Shown: positions 12,715 to 24,638 of the stretch, one piece after another
How positions within the stretch are numbered: position 1 is the first letter of the stretch
How the letters are laid out: each line of letters begins with the position of its first letter
Assembly (NCBI GenBank): GCA_026874595.1
Contig: CM049308.1
Location: 92,631,624-92,695,623, forward strand
From: Sipunculus nudus
Taxonomy: Eukaryota; Annelida; Sipuncula; Golfingiida; Sipunculidae
DNA length: 64,000 nt
Direction: 5' to 3'
The notes under the pieces: generated by a model
What the model was told of the DNA's origin: nothing
The model's input: only the letters and a program-made list of their open reading frames with translations
Database searches by the model: none
Translations under genes and position numbers: made by a program

Positions 12715-12771
12715 AGTGTTACCCTCCGATGTAAAGTGCTCTATGGCCTACAGACTAGGCCAGAGCGGTAT

Positions 12772-12972
12772 AACTCTGGAGAAAAACAACACTAAAAATT
12801 CACAACAGTACGTTTCACGGGATGCGACCCGATCATCAGGTGAATATGGTTAGAATCTATTAGCATATATATATTGCTAATATATTAGCATTCTAACCAT
12901 ATTCACCTGACGATCGGGTCGCATCCCGTGAAACAGACTGTTGTGAATTTTTAGTGTTGTTTTTCTCCAGAG

Positions 12973-12974
<2 letters not shown>
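12772..12974. mobile_element. Foldback repeat with two ~85-bp inverted arms
   Basis: AACTCTGGAGAAAAACAACA... at 12772 is mirrored by ...TGTTGTTTTTCTCCAGAGTT ending at 12974. The arms include TTCACGGGATGCGACCCGAT and its complement. The centre is a short AT palindrome. It is flanked by TA tracts (12628-12680, 12975-13022), so it may have inserted into a TA microsatellite. Such a structure can form a cruciform or a long hairpin RNA. Confidence 0.8.

Positions 12975-13022
<48 letters not shown>
12975..13022. repeat. (TA)n microsatellite
   Basis: TA run directly after the right arm of the foldback element. Confidence 0.9.
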
Positions 13023-13025
<3 letters not shown>

Positions 13026-14820
13026 GCGGAACGCTTCTCCAGAGTTTTCTAAGTGTATTTTAATATATTTTATTTTTGTTTACTCATTTTTTTTCATATT
13101 TTTAAGTGTATGTGAGAGTTTCAGCCGGTCTGGTTTACCTTTTAGAAGAACCTGGTCATCCATTCCTTCGGGTTTGTGACATACAGACTAATATGCAATG
13201 ATATATTTATAGCAGACTAGTATACAAAATGGCACTACAGATATAAAACCTCACATGTTGTTCAGCGCTTCCTCGGTGACGGTATAGATGGAGGACTGGA
13301 GTACCATCGTGAGGGTTCTGAGCTGCTACTGCGGCCTCCTGGGCGGGCTTCAGTTTCACATCGATTTCTGTTGGGAACATATGGAAAGTTTATTGTTCAG
13401 CCAAATTAACCAAAATCGTTATTGTATTATTAAAATCTTTAGTACATTATTCGATAATTTTCCCGTTTTTACCCCCCCCCCCCCCCAAAAAAAAAATATG
13501 GATATTATTCTTACAAAATGATATCCCATATTTGTATTGTCTGATTGTAAACAAATGTTTACACACGCAAATAAACCCACAGTCATACATCCGACCAAGA
13601 TTCCTGTCATCGTACATATTTAAATGTAATCAGCAAACCAGTTTTAACAGGACAAAACACACTTGAGAAATCTCCTTTTCGAGGTTTAGATGAACTTTCA
13701 GAACTATTCAGAGAATAGTTTTTTTTTGTTTCTTTTATGATGTCCTTTGCATTTGCATCTATATTACCCAGGTATTTTTTATTTCCTCACTAATGTGCTT
13801 CATGAACTTTACATCTGTCACCAAACGGAAGCTTATTATCTTGTTTTACCTAAACAGAAGAGAGTATTATCCGTTGTAATTCAACGCATCATATGCTCCC
13901 TTAAGTTTTGAAAATGACCACTATATATTAGCAGTAAGCCGTAAGTCAGGGCCAAAGAACCTAGTAAAGAACTATTGTTCTATATATTCAGTTTTTCTTG
14001 AATCATTATTTTTTTTGGCAAATGATGATCAGATAATTTTGCTAATTTGTATTCTTCTCTCGATTCCTTAAAAGAATCCTTAAATGTATTGTTAAATGAC
14101 TAATTTTTGTATTGGTTATATATATGTTCTATTCCAAGAATTGAAGCGCATTTATTTAGTTTCCTAGCAAGCTGGCAAAGTTCCTTCTATGAGGTTTAGT
14201 TGGGTAAACTAAAAAAAGTAATAATTGGTAAATTTAAAATTAATAATAATTCGCCTGCTTCACCATTCATCTTTTTATCCCAGAGTTCGCAGAACAATTA
14301 CCTCTTTTTGGTGTGGCCTTTGCCTTATCTATTGTTTTTAACTCAGACTGGTCAACTCCATCAAGACCGACCGCGCTTTATATCACTCGCTTCAGTCAAT
14401 CCCTGTCTAGAATTTATCTGATGATCTCCCACGTTAACGTTAAGTTTGATATAAAGCAACATAAGCAATGCCTAGCAATGTCATATTTTCTAAAGGCCGT
14501 TTTTCCCCGTGGCGATAGAGACTCGAGAGAGGAGGCCTCATATATCGCCGCGTTTGAATGTCTGAATCGTGTTATCACGGCTGTTCTCTTTTTTAAGTGT
14601 CACCTTCTTCGCGTCTGTACTTCTATAGCTCACATGCATTAGCTATCATTTCAAATTTGACGCTCAATTTCTATTTTTTTTTTTAGTTTTCGCGTATAAA
14701 TAAATAAATATATATACATGATATATGTTACAGTGAATGTGTGATACCAGAAAGTACATGTATTTCCTGTAACTTTAAGTCAATACATGCGATTCCTAAT
14801 TCAACCAGGGACTTCATTTA

Positions 14821-14836
14821 GAGAGAGAGAGAGAGA
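14821..14836. repeat. Short (GA)n tract beside the exon 2 donor of gene 2
   Basis: A short GA run 15 bases inside intron 2 of gene 2, in the same place as the longer tracts in genes 1 and 3. Confidence 0.8.
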
Positions 14837-15512
14837 TAATTATGCGCTTACCTCTGTCAGCTGTTTGGCCGGTTTTACAACCACTGACCTCCAGTCCGGC
14901 CATCGGTCTACAATGATCTCCACCACGGCTTGTCCACTCAGAACGGTTCTACAGTAACCTGTCACCTGAATGTAAATTTCTTTAAATTAAATGGACGTCA
15001 CGACGTGCACGAAACCTGTTCGCTGTATTCTGTCACCCATATTTAAATATAAACTAAAAGGTCAAATTAAGACTGGATTTACAGCCAGCCATTCACCTAC
15101 CTATAATTGATGTGATTTCTGGCTTGATCTGCGTTATTATTAATGAACTGTAGGTAATTCTTGTGCAGAAAAGTTCTTATAGCGCCTCTGTGACGGATGT
15201 TTATCTACAAGCAGCTAGTAAACATGGTAAATGCGCAAATATTAACAAACAGAATAAAAACACGTAGCCTAAGGTTGTTGATTGCATATATGCTGAAGTT
15301 AAAGGGTCACTAGTTGCAAAACACCCTTCGCAAAACACGAAATTTTTACGAAAGGTTCAAGGAATTATCAAGTTTATAGACGTCAGATATCGGAATAGGC
15401 CCCTTTAAGGAACCTTAGTGTTTACCTTCAGAGCATGCCCATCCTCCTTCAGCTGTGACCAGAGTTCTTCAATCTGTTCAAGACTCAGCTTGGTAAAGCC
15501 ACGCCCACTCAT

Positions 15513-15532
15513 ACTTCAGCACAATTAGTTAC
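15513..15532 (-). other. 5' UTR end and leader-intron acceptor of gene 2
   Basis: TTGCTTTCAG|GTAACT is a strong acceptor 20 nt before the ATG at 15510-15512. Confidence 0.55.
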
Positions 15533-15707
15533 CTGAAAGCAATATGTTGTAAGGGCATCGCAGAAATAAAATATCAAGGAACAAAAATTAAGATATAAAA
15601 TAAATTCTAACTGAACTTATACACATACACATACACACGTCAGCAAACATGGCCACAATAGATCTATTAGAGGAAAGGTGTGGATGGATAAATAGACGGG
15701 CGGACGG

Positions 15708-15741
<34 letters not shown>
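15708..15741. repeat. (GA)n microsatellite
   Basis: GA dinucleotides in the putative leader intron of gene 2. Confidence 0.9.
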
Positions 15742-15743
<2 letters not shown>

Positions 15744-15898
15744 GAATAGACATACTGCGATTCGTGGTTATCAGTTCTAGTCTCAACATCAGTAAAAGTC
15801 AGATTAACAAAGTCGTGTTCACAATTATCATATCAATAAATACATGTATGATAATGTACAAAAAGATATACCCTTAGCAATACAAAGAACGTACTTAC

Positions 15899-15972
15899 CT
15901 TGTAGATAAAAGCACTGATTTTACACTTGTGTTAATCACCTCGAGACCACGATCTGAAGTACAGGACTGATT
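15899..15972 (-). other. Putative non-coding leader exon of gene 2
   Basis: On the minus strand CTACAAG|GTAAGTACG is a near-consensus donor with the exon ending at 15899. Joined to the acceptor at 15533 it gives a short 5' UTR. The 5' end is placed only by distance from the TATA-like site at 15998-16005. Confidence 0.4.
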
Positions 15973-15997
15973 TATGATCTTTACCTTTATGTAAACA

Positions 15998-16005
15998 TTT
16001 TTATA
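15998..16005 (-). promoter_or_regulatory. TATA-like box upstream of gene 2
   Basis: TATAAAAA on the minus strand, about 100 nt before the leader-exon donor at 15899. The position suits a start of transcription near 15970. AT-rich background makes chance matches common. Confidence 0.4.
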
Positions 16006-18293
16006 AGTGCTTCCCGAGTCACATGCTCAGAATTAATAGGCTCCTTAAATCTTTCATAAATGTGCACGTATCCTCGCTTTAGGTTCCCGTTCTCTTTAAG
16101 GGACTTGTACATGTAACAGGTATGTTAAATATAAGTGAAATATAGTATTTTCTCCTTACAGTATTATTGCATCCGCTATTTTTTCATCCCTTATGTATTA
16201 ATCTACCCATATGATCCAATTAAGTATTTAGAAATTGGAGCTTTTTGTATAAAACTGACCAGTTACAGTAACATTTTCAAATCTTTGACCAGCAGCAACG
16301 ATCTTTTCCCTTTCATTGTGCTGAAAAGCTCAAAGGATTTTGTTGGCGTAATATACTTGACAGTATATCTTGGGATGCAAATGAGCTTTCCGCAGGGCCT
16401 GACTAGATCTCAAGCAAGAACCTCCAAGTTCTAGCAGATACTTTTACGAGTTTTACGTGCGCTCTGCTAATGAACGGCCGGCCGGATATCGTCAAAAAGG
16501 ATTTTGATTTCCATTTTATGTTTTTTATTATGGATGGTCTCAGGATAATAAGCCGAACAATAATTTGAATGCAATATGAGCCACTTCTCTCTAACGCAGG
16601 CGTGTATATGTTAAAGCTTCACCTGCAGCGCCATAAGAGTGCCCTCTTTACCCTCTATAGATTTCATCTCCATAAGCGAGTTGTAGTACAGCCCATATTG
16701 ATCAGAACTGATCGGAGCATTTTTATTGACAATATGGCCAAATAATGCAAATATATAATCTGTTTATCCACAAATGTCATGCGACATCCGTATTTAAGTT
16801 CCTCCAGATATTAATTATTGTTTGTTTCATATAGGCCCTTGCAAACAGTTTTTTTTAATTGTGCGGGTAAAATGGTTATATCACGTGATTTAGAAGTAAC
16901 TGACACAGTTGCTGCTCATAGAATTTAAATCACATCAAATATTTACTATGAATAGATATTTGGCCTTCTTTTCATCACATTACATGTCTATTATCACAAT
17001 GTTATGCAGAATTTTACAAAACGACAAACATTGGATATCTCATTTACTCTCCATATGTGTCTCAGAATGCCAAATGTCTGGATTGTTTTAACCTGTCAGG
17101 TAGATCACATATTAATAATTGAACAGAACACACTAAAGCTAATGCTGCATTGCGCATCCCGTAGATATGCAATCTCAGCTTTACATTGAAAATTATTAAG
17201 AGTAACAGCTGTAGAGGTAATTTATGTTTTGGATGCAGTAGTTGTGCTGTCTGTTTGAGTGATATGATATATATGAATTTAGTATAGTTCGATATGTAAA
17301 TATATATATATATGTATGTGTGTGTGTGTGTGAAGAGAGATGGAACCTGAATGCATAGAAAAGTTGATTCACTTCCAATGAATCAGGGAACTACCAGGGA
17401 ACTACAACTGTTCTGTAATTTCGCACACTCATATGAACAAGCCAGGTTAAGTCATTATAGTGAGTACTGACGTTTCCCTTCACTAATATATAATAATGAT
17501 GTAGGCCCTGAGTCCGGACAGTTTTTCTCGGACTCTGATTTGGACCTGATGGCCAAGGACTGGGACTCGGACTCATAGGAAAAGACTCAAGAATCCAGAG
17601 TCTAATCGGAAATGGACTGCGTTACTTTTGTCCAAAAAATGCGGCCCTCTAGTTAAAGTAAGTTGACTTGAAAGCAAGCATAAACTAACCGTACTGGAAC
17701 AACCTCCCTATTTACCTGACTTTCCTCCGTGTAACTTTTTCCCCAAGCCCAAGAGGATCATCAAGGGAACCAGTTTTGAAGGCGTGGAAGTCATTAAGAG
17801 AGCGGAAACTGAGAGGCGTCCCAGACGAATCGTTCCAGGAGTGCATTGAAACGTGGCAGAGAATGACGGAAAGGTGCATTATAGACTCGAGGGGTGTTAA
17901 TTTTAAGGTTGAAACCATGTAGTTTGTTGTTTGGCATTGAAATTAATTGTTTGTGACACCAGTCACGTCACTTTACAGACACACCTCGTATATATTCCTC
18001 TTTTAAAAAAAATCGCATATTATGATTATAACAAACCATGGATGACAGACCAAGAATTTGATTAATTTAATATCTTGTCACACACAGTTTGATCGTATAT
18101 AAAGTGATTAAAAAACAGTCATTAATCATCGACCCAGTTGTATATGGAAATATACCAAGTATACCAACATTACAGCTACAACCTTTCTATGTAAATAATA
18201 ATACATACAGAATACGTATACATTAGCTAAACCTTAAGATGCCCTCAAACACAAACTAATATTTAAAGGCACTCGGACGCTGGTTGTGGCCTC
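16006..18293. other. Intergenic between genes 2 and 3
   Basis: No GLYAT exon found on either strand. A TG/TA tract lies at 17300-17331 and a GAGTCCGAGTC-like repeat at about 17500-17575 (minus strand). The 16135-16434 ORF is AT-rich, has no recognisable domain and no splice context. Confidence 0.5.
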
Positions 18294-20182
18294 TCAATAG
18301 ACAGAAGGCCGAGCGCCGCCTGATGGTATATAATTATACCACTCACTTTTGTAGTTTTCCAGAGCCTTGTATCCACAGGCCTGATGCATGTTCACTGACG
18401 GTAAATTATTTTGAACTATGTAACAAAAAGGTACTAATCCTTCATTTATGATTTTCTTGGCCAATGTGACTGTGAGATATTTTGCCAGTCCTTTTCTTCG
18501 GTGAGCTGGGTCCACGTGTAACACGCCCTGGGCGCCATAGTTACGCATGAACTCATAACCTATGAGTTCTCCGGCCGGGTCTCTGACGCACACATTGGAA
18601 CAATACCTGACATGGTAATTGAACACTTTGAAAGAAGCTTCTGGATCATCTCGTATCAGGATGTCAAACGCTCGTTGAGTGTCCTTCAAAGACAACTCCC
18701 CAGTCATGTACCCAGCAGGGAGACAGACATCTCTGAAAGAAAACGAAATTTGAAGTCCACTATGTTACACTCAAAGGTACTTCTGCAAGAAGAATGATTA
18801 TGAGTTATATAAGTACGGCATGCGCTTTGTTAAAAAATGAACACGAAACGCCATATGCACTGCTTATCATCAATGTAAACATTGGGATTGAATAGCTCCA
18901 GTATGTACCGCTTGACCATGGTTGGCATGCTATCTTTACATACTGTAGCCAAGGGATAAAGGCTCAGACGGCTGGAATCCATAGTTACATATATATGTAT
19001 ATAAATTATATGAAAAAAATGACTAAATCTCACATGTCACTCAGGGCATCCTGGTTGGCCGTGAATAATTGGCATTGATAAATCCAGCTGAGTCTTCCAC
19101 TCTGAGCAGCTACTGCGGCCTTCAGGACTGGCATGAACTTCGCATTAATGTCTAAATTAACAACTCAAAACTGGGATGTTTTTAAGATTATAGTCATTCA
19201 GATCTGAGAGTTGTGAAATTTCTGAAACACATAACTACAGTTGAAAAAGATCTCATATACAATACACTACTTCAGGCAAAGAGTACATGATAGAAAACAC
19301 AATACATCCTCGTCCATGACACCGAGGGAGACTAAAATGTCAGATATATATATGTTACTCATCACTCCACATATGCACTTGATCGGGCCTAAAGAAAGTC
19401 ATACAATATTTATTTGTAAACGGGAAAATAAACATTCATAATATTCTTGGTATCTCATTTTATTCAGACACAATATATTTTTTTACGCATATATTTTCTT
19501 AGTTTAAATACGTTCAATCCCTTAATAAGACAAAATACTACCGAAAAATAATCTCGGCATAGCTAAATGAGACCTATACCAGAGAAAAGTGAGACCCATA
19601 CCAGAGAACAGTGAGACCCATACCAGAGAACAGTGAGACCCATACCAGAGAACAGTGAGACCCATACCACAGAAATGGTGAGACACATGCCAGAAAAATA
19701 AAGAGATACATACCAGAAAATGAAGAGATACATACCAGAAAATGAAGAGATACATACCAGGAAAAGAAGAGATACATACAAGAAAATAAAGAGACACATA
19801 CCAGAAATTAAAGAGACACATACAAGAAATTAAAGAGACACATACCAGAAAATAATGAGACACATACCAGAAAACAATGCATAGCTTAAATATTCATAAT
19901 CGCAATATTTCTCTTATTATTGGGCATGAGAAGCTCTCACCCACAAACATGATCGCTTGATTCCAGTCCAGTACCCCCTCTGTCTGAAGAAAGTCACCGA
20001 GAGAACTGAGGTCCTTACACTGTAGATGTACAGCATGAGACATCATTGGACAGTGGTCCTACAAAGAGAGATTTGCCCATTACATCATCCCTTCCTATCT
20101 CATAACATCTAGAATAATGAGTAATAAAATGGTGTGTTTTTCGTGGTGTCAACCGGTAACATTTTGAGGGACACTGTTTTAT

Positions 20183-20228
<46 letters not shown>

Positions 20229-21845
20229 TGCATGGTCACCTCTGTCATATGGTTGCCCGGTGATATGTGGAATGTTGCCTCTGGTCAATCTTTAACCAAC
20301 CTTAAGCCCCGTTCCCACTTTCACGAATTTGACGCCGAATCGCCACGAACTTACATCATTAAAATTCGTAGGGACGTCGTGGGAGTGTCGTAGATGATGT
20401 CTTGAACATTCGGTAATGTTCGTAGCGAGGTCTTGAGCACTCAGATTTCGTGGCGCTATTTTTGAAATGTTCAAAAATTAAGCTTTGTCGTCACAAGTCG
20501 TAGCTAAGTGGTAACAGTTTCTTGGTAAGTCGTATGAGAGTCTTCATAATTCTTGTAAATTCGTGATCTAAAACAATGTCACGAATGCTCACGAAGGACA
20601 ACGACATCGACACGACTTCAACACGACTACAATACGATTACCACAAGAACCTCTCAAGAGGGAGTCACGTTCATAAAGCCCCTTCCTACTTCCACGAATT
20701 TGGTGACGAATCATCAAGAACTGACATCATAATGTAACGGAAAATTTCATTTTCTTAGTGATTTTTAACTTCTTACAAACCAATGAGGAATAAGGTTTAG
20801 AAGTAAGAACACTGTGTAAATTTGTAAATTTGTTTTAAAGAAGATTTGTATTGTGGTTATTGGTTCCAAATAAATTTGAACTAAAATAATTTGAAGAAGC
20901 TGAATCAAATTACGTTTCCTTTGTAATTTGTATCTTCTTTGTAAACAAACAAGGAAGTTTTTGCAGTGAGTAAACCATGTAGATTCGTAAATTTGTTTTA
21001 AAGAAATTTTTTTTATCGTTAATATTGGTTGACAAAATAAATTTGAACCAAAACAGTTTAAAGAAGCTGAATATATTATACAGTTTCGTCATACTTAAAC
21101 ATATGGTCAATATAATAAATTATGAATTTCCTATTTTACTATGGGAGAATAAACTGAACACAAATTGATATTAACAGAATCTTGTATCACATTGAGAGCT
21201 GAATCAATAAGATATTTAACCAATATTTTGAGAATACAGATATTTTACATCCGATTAAGACGGTCGTCTACTTGGACTTAAAGAAGTTAACATCGTATTT
21301 GCCACCACATAAATAAGTCGTAATTGTCTTATTACTCAAATCAAATGAGACATATATTATCAGTGTTTTAAACTGGATAACTTTTGTCAAATTAAAATAT
21401 CTGGAGAAGTTGAGTAAAGTGTTGTTATGGTGTCCTTTTACTAATATCGTCTTCTTTGTGACATTACAACAGCCATATATCTCATATATAGCTATCTAAC
21501 AATCCGTAGCAAAATTGAATGATCGTAGGAGTATCGTCCACAAATCGCCGATCAATCGTGGAAATATCGTACCAGTATCTTAGACGTCGTCACTGAGCCG
21601 TGAATATTCTTAAAAGTGTCGTGTCATATCGTGCTGGCTTCGGATCTCTGTCGTTGCCAATCGTACTGGCATCGTACTCCTTTCGTACAATATCGTGGTC
21701 GTGATGGAATTTTTATCGCTCGACAGGCCGATTGGCCACGAATCGCCACGAATTCAACATCGTGGCGATTCGGCGTCAAATTCGTTAAAGTGGGAACGGG
21801 GCTTTACATTCATTGACCTGTATTCTGGTAATCAGATTAATTTGC

Positions 21846-21880
<35 letters not shown>

Positions 21881-23352
21881 AAGAGAGATAGAGAGAGAGA
21901 GAGAGAGAGAGCATTGTATATTATAACCTTTGGTCGATCTTCAGCCGGTTTTACCGCAAGTGACCTCCAGTCCGGCCACCGGTCTACAATGATCTCCACC
22001 ACGGGGTGTCCACGGAGGATGGCTCTGCAGCAGCCGGCCAGCTGGTAATAAGATAAAACATTGTTAAATAATGAGGCAAGTGAAACACACTGAAATACAA
22101 GGTTGTCCCTGAACTCGTTCCTTCATAACGTCATAGAAATATAAGATAAAATTTTAATCACTAGATAATGTTCTTAAATATCACACCTCATGTTGGGATA
22201 AACTTGTCATTTTATATACACACTGAGAAGTAAAACCCCCTCCAGAAAAAAACAAACAGGGACCATATCCTGTGCAGGACCATCATTTTACTCATTATAA
22301 CCAGTCATGAAAGTAAAAAAGAACATACATGAAAATCACAATAGGAAGGCCCACTGATGAGAGAGAATTCGGGGTTTAGCTGCATCAACATGTGTTTTTT
22401 TTGGGGGGGGGGGGCGGAGTTTGGCTGACCATGTGATTTCCACCTTATCGTAATCAAACTGTTCTACAGAAGTTCATTTAAATATCTCTTTAAAAGGTTG
22501 TACAAGCCGTTTTCACGACATTACAGACTATTTGTTCCAGTTAGCCAAAGATGGCACATATGTTTTCCAACGAAAAGTTACCAGTTCTTGCAAGGGACAT
22601 GTTTAATTAGCTCCGTTCCGGAAGTAACTTCATCACCTGAAGGACTAATTATGGCTTGAGCCTGCCTTAAATCACGAAACCTTGTCTTAATTATTATTCT
22701 TTCATGGTTTTAGTTTATATAAAGGTCAGATATCTAATATTTTCAGTTTAGAACCATACCTGCAATTCATTGTGTCAGCACTCGGATATAATGACCACTT
22801 AAACGGCCCTATACCGATATCTGACGTCTGTTAACAAAAGATAATGCCCTGCACCTTTTTAAAAATAAAAATAGGGCAGAAAATGCGGATCCCACCGCTC
22901 TAAGGCTGTTTGCATGTTTTGTTTATATCCAAGTATTTATAACATGTGGGGGCCCGCCAAAACACCCTTACACATTCAACAAGAACATCGAGTGGCAAGT
23001 CAGACGAACCAGAATTTTGCCAAGGGCGTTTTGCAAATATTGGAAATTCAACATCTGTACAAATGCAACCGAACACCTTAGTTTACATGTTTTATTCCTG
23101 TTTATTAACAATTGCGGATGTGCCGTGTTTAGTAACAGTTTGCTCATACACCCATCACAGAAGCATTATAAGAACTTAGGAATCGCTTACAGTCAGATGA
23201 TCAATAACAAATTCACAATTTAAATGAAATCAGAAACAAGATTGATCAATCAATCTCTTACACACCATCAGAGTTTCGTTGTTGTCTTTCACTTGTGACC
23301 ACAGGTCCTCAATTTGTTCACGACCCAGCTTGACATAGTCACGTCCACTCAT
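18294..23352 (-). CDS. Gene 3: GLYAT-like acyltransferase, five exons, intact
   Basis: Predicted 291-aa GLYAT-like enzyme. Exons: 23266-23352 (begins MSGRDYVKLGREQIEDLW), 21928-22041, 19941-20058, 19034-19151 and 18294-18732. Lengths are 87, 114, 118, 118 and 439 nt with the family phases. Exon 2 carries VEIIVDRWPDW and exon 3 carries VLDWNQ. Exon 5 carries NVCVRD, the HRRKGLAKYL CoA loop and HQACGY, ending PSGGARPSVY. Ala (P-A-H-R) sits where mammalian GLYAT has the catalytic Glu. All donors are GT. The gene is stretched over 5 kb because intron 2 holds a 1.5-kb TIR element (20303-21806) and intron 3 holds a minisatellite. The acceptor TTTAAG|GATTG at 23388 implies a leader exon further upstream. 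No lesion seen. Confidence 0.88.
19568..19878. repeat. Minisatellite, ~21-22-bp unit
   Basis: Tandem units such as GTGAGACCCATACCAGAGAACA, grading into AGAGATACATACCAGAAAATGA, about 14 copies. It lies in intron 3 of gene 3. The minus-strand ORFs of 67-113 codons across it are low-complexity translations. Confidence 0.9.
20186..20225. repeat. (GA)n microsatellite
   Basis: GA dinucleotides in intron 2 of gene 3. Confidence 0.9.
20303..21806. mobile_element. 1.5-kb DNA element with ~45-bp terminal inverted repeats
   Basis: The left end begins TAAGCCCCGTTCCCACTTT and continues through CGCCGAATCGCCACGA. The right end at 21761-21806 is its inverse complement with about two mismatches. Subterminal sequence is full of TCGTAG/TCGTGG motifs, while the middle is AT-rich with no transposase ORF. 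A degenerate inner copy of the end (TAAAGCCCCTTCCTACTTCC, from about 20678) suggests nesting or end duplication. Non-autonomous cut-and-paste element in intron 2 of gene 3. Confidence 0.75.
21848..21912. repeat. (GT)n(GA)n microsatellite beside the exon 2 donor of gene 3
   Basis: GT repeats passing into GA repeats, 15 bases inside intron 2 from the donor at 21927. Same compound motif and position as in gene 1. Confidence 0.9.
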
Positions 23353-23387
23353 TCTTTATGAAGGCTTCTGTCTCTCTGGCGACAATC
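23353..23387 (-). other. 5' UTR end and leader-intron acceptor of gene 3
   Basis: TTTTTTGTTTAAG|GATTGTC ends an intron 35 nt before the ATG. The leader exon itself was not located. Confidence 0.45.
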
Positions 23388-24129
23388 CTTAAACAAAAAA
23401 CAATGTCTTATAAAATGAAATATTTAAATCTTTAGGAAAAAAGATAACATAAAACTCATTGATGTTTTATTTGTAAAAATTCATATTCATGTACTTTCAT
23501 TGATAAAAAAAACGATTGCAATCATATCAGGTTGAAATAGTATTTGTTATTGCTCTTGGGTGGGTTGCGATGCAGTCGGGTATTGTCCTGCTCGGCGTTG
23601 TGTGTGTATTTGCAAGTGTATGCATGTGTCTGTGTTTTTGCATGATATCCATAATTTTTTTTAATCTCGATGAAAATGGACTGACAAGTTGTAGCTCTGG
23701 GGATCAAACAGCAGAGTGACTCGATGAATAAGATGACGAGTTCAAGGATTAATTTTTATTTTTGTTTATATTTTTTTCTTTTGTTTACTCCTTTTCCACC
23801 GAAGGATTAAATAAAAACTATTTCCTGAACGATTGACAACAAATCCGCTCATGATTCCACTCGGTAATGAAGATATCCCTCTTTCTTTTCTCTCCGTATG
23901 GTAGACAATGATAGACCGCTAATGACTCGGCAAACGGCAGGCACTTGCCGTTTTTGTCTGGTGCACCACGATAGTTTATGTATATATTGTTTTAACTTAT
24001 ATTACAAGTGTATTGTTAGAATTAGTTATTATTCTAACCATAATATTTTTATATGTTTTCCTGTGTTTTTCTATTTTTATAATTACTTGAGAATAAAGAT
24101 TGCATCTGTTTTTCATGCCTACAGGATTT

Positions 24130-24330
24130 CAGGAATGCTCGTTGTTAGGATTAATCCGCAGGTCATGACCTGTCAAAGACTTGTTGGAGAGACATTTTAT
24201 GGTTCTACTGAGAATACTACATCTAATGGAGGTACCTGCGGGTTTGGAACCCTCGACCATTATCCCTAAAGCCCCTCGCCATGACAACGAGAATACGTCG
24301 CCCCCATTGCCTGGAGTAAAAACATTCACA
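24130..24330 (-). mobile_element. Probable tRNA-derived SINE
   Basis: On the minus strand GAGGGTTCCAAACCCGC forms a T-arm-like hairpin with box B GGTTCCAAACC (24241-24251). An upstream ATGGCGAGGGGC resembles box A. A single copy in the window, so family identity is inferred only from the promoter-like boxes. Confidence 0.4.
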
Positions 24331-24408
24331 AAACCAACTGTCAACAATTAATTCATGTGATATTATAATTCATAAATATTTCAAGAGAAATTTAAAACCT
24401 TTCTTCCC

Positions 24409-24520
<112 letters not shown>

Positions 24521-24603
24521 AAATTTTATATTTTGGACTGGGCCAAACTGCCAATAATAATTAACGAAGTGCCCACTTAATGGATGTGCTCAGGAAAGGT
24601 TCC

Positions 24604-24638
<35 letters not shown>

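Larger units (their letters stand above)
10703..15512 (-). pseudogene. Gene 2: GLYAT-like pseudogene, exon 3 missing
   Basis: Exon 1 (15426-15512, begins MSGRGFTKLSLEQIEELWSQ) and exon 2 (14852-14965, VEIIVDRWPDW) are intact with good splice sites. No exon 3 (V-L-D-W type) is visible between 13368 and 14851. Exon 4 (13255-13367) is 113 nt instead of 118: bases matching T-G-G-G-A in the paralogs (AAT GGG ACC) are deleted, which shifts the frame. Exon 5 (10703-11144) has a TAA at 10772-10774 where paralogs have Leu or Val. The frame continues beyond it (YVNEWFRYSPS...) to a TGA at 10703-10705, so the stop is a recent point change. The CoA loop (HRRKG in paralogs) reads YRRKGLEKYL. Three independent lesions make a full-length product unlikely. 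Confidence 0.85.

Noticed and set aside
14313-14642. 109-codon ORF in intron 2-3 region of gene 2
   Set aside because: No similarity to exon 3 or any family I know; composition like random AT-rich DNA.
19522-19863. Minus-strand ORFs rich in Phe/Leu/Val that look like membrane proteins
   Set aside because: They are translations of the 21-22-bp minisatellite in an intron of gene 3.
19568-19878. Regular repeats that could suggest a CRISPR array
   Set aside because: Units are contiguous without unique spacers, and the genome is eukaryotic; it is a minisatellite.
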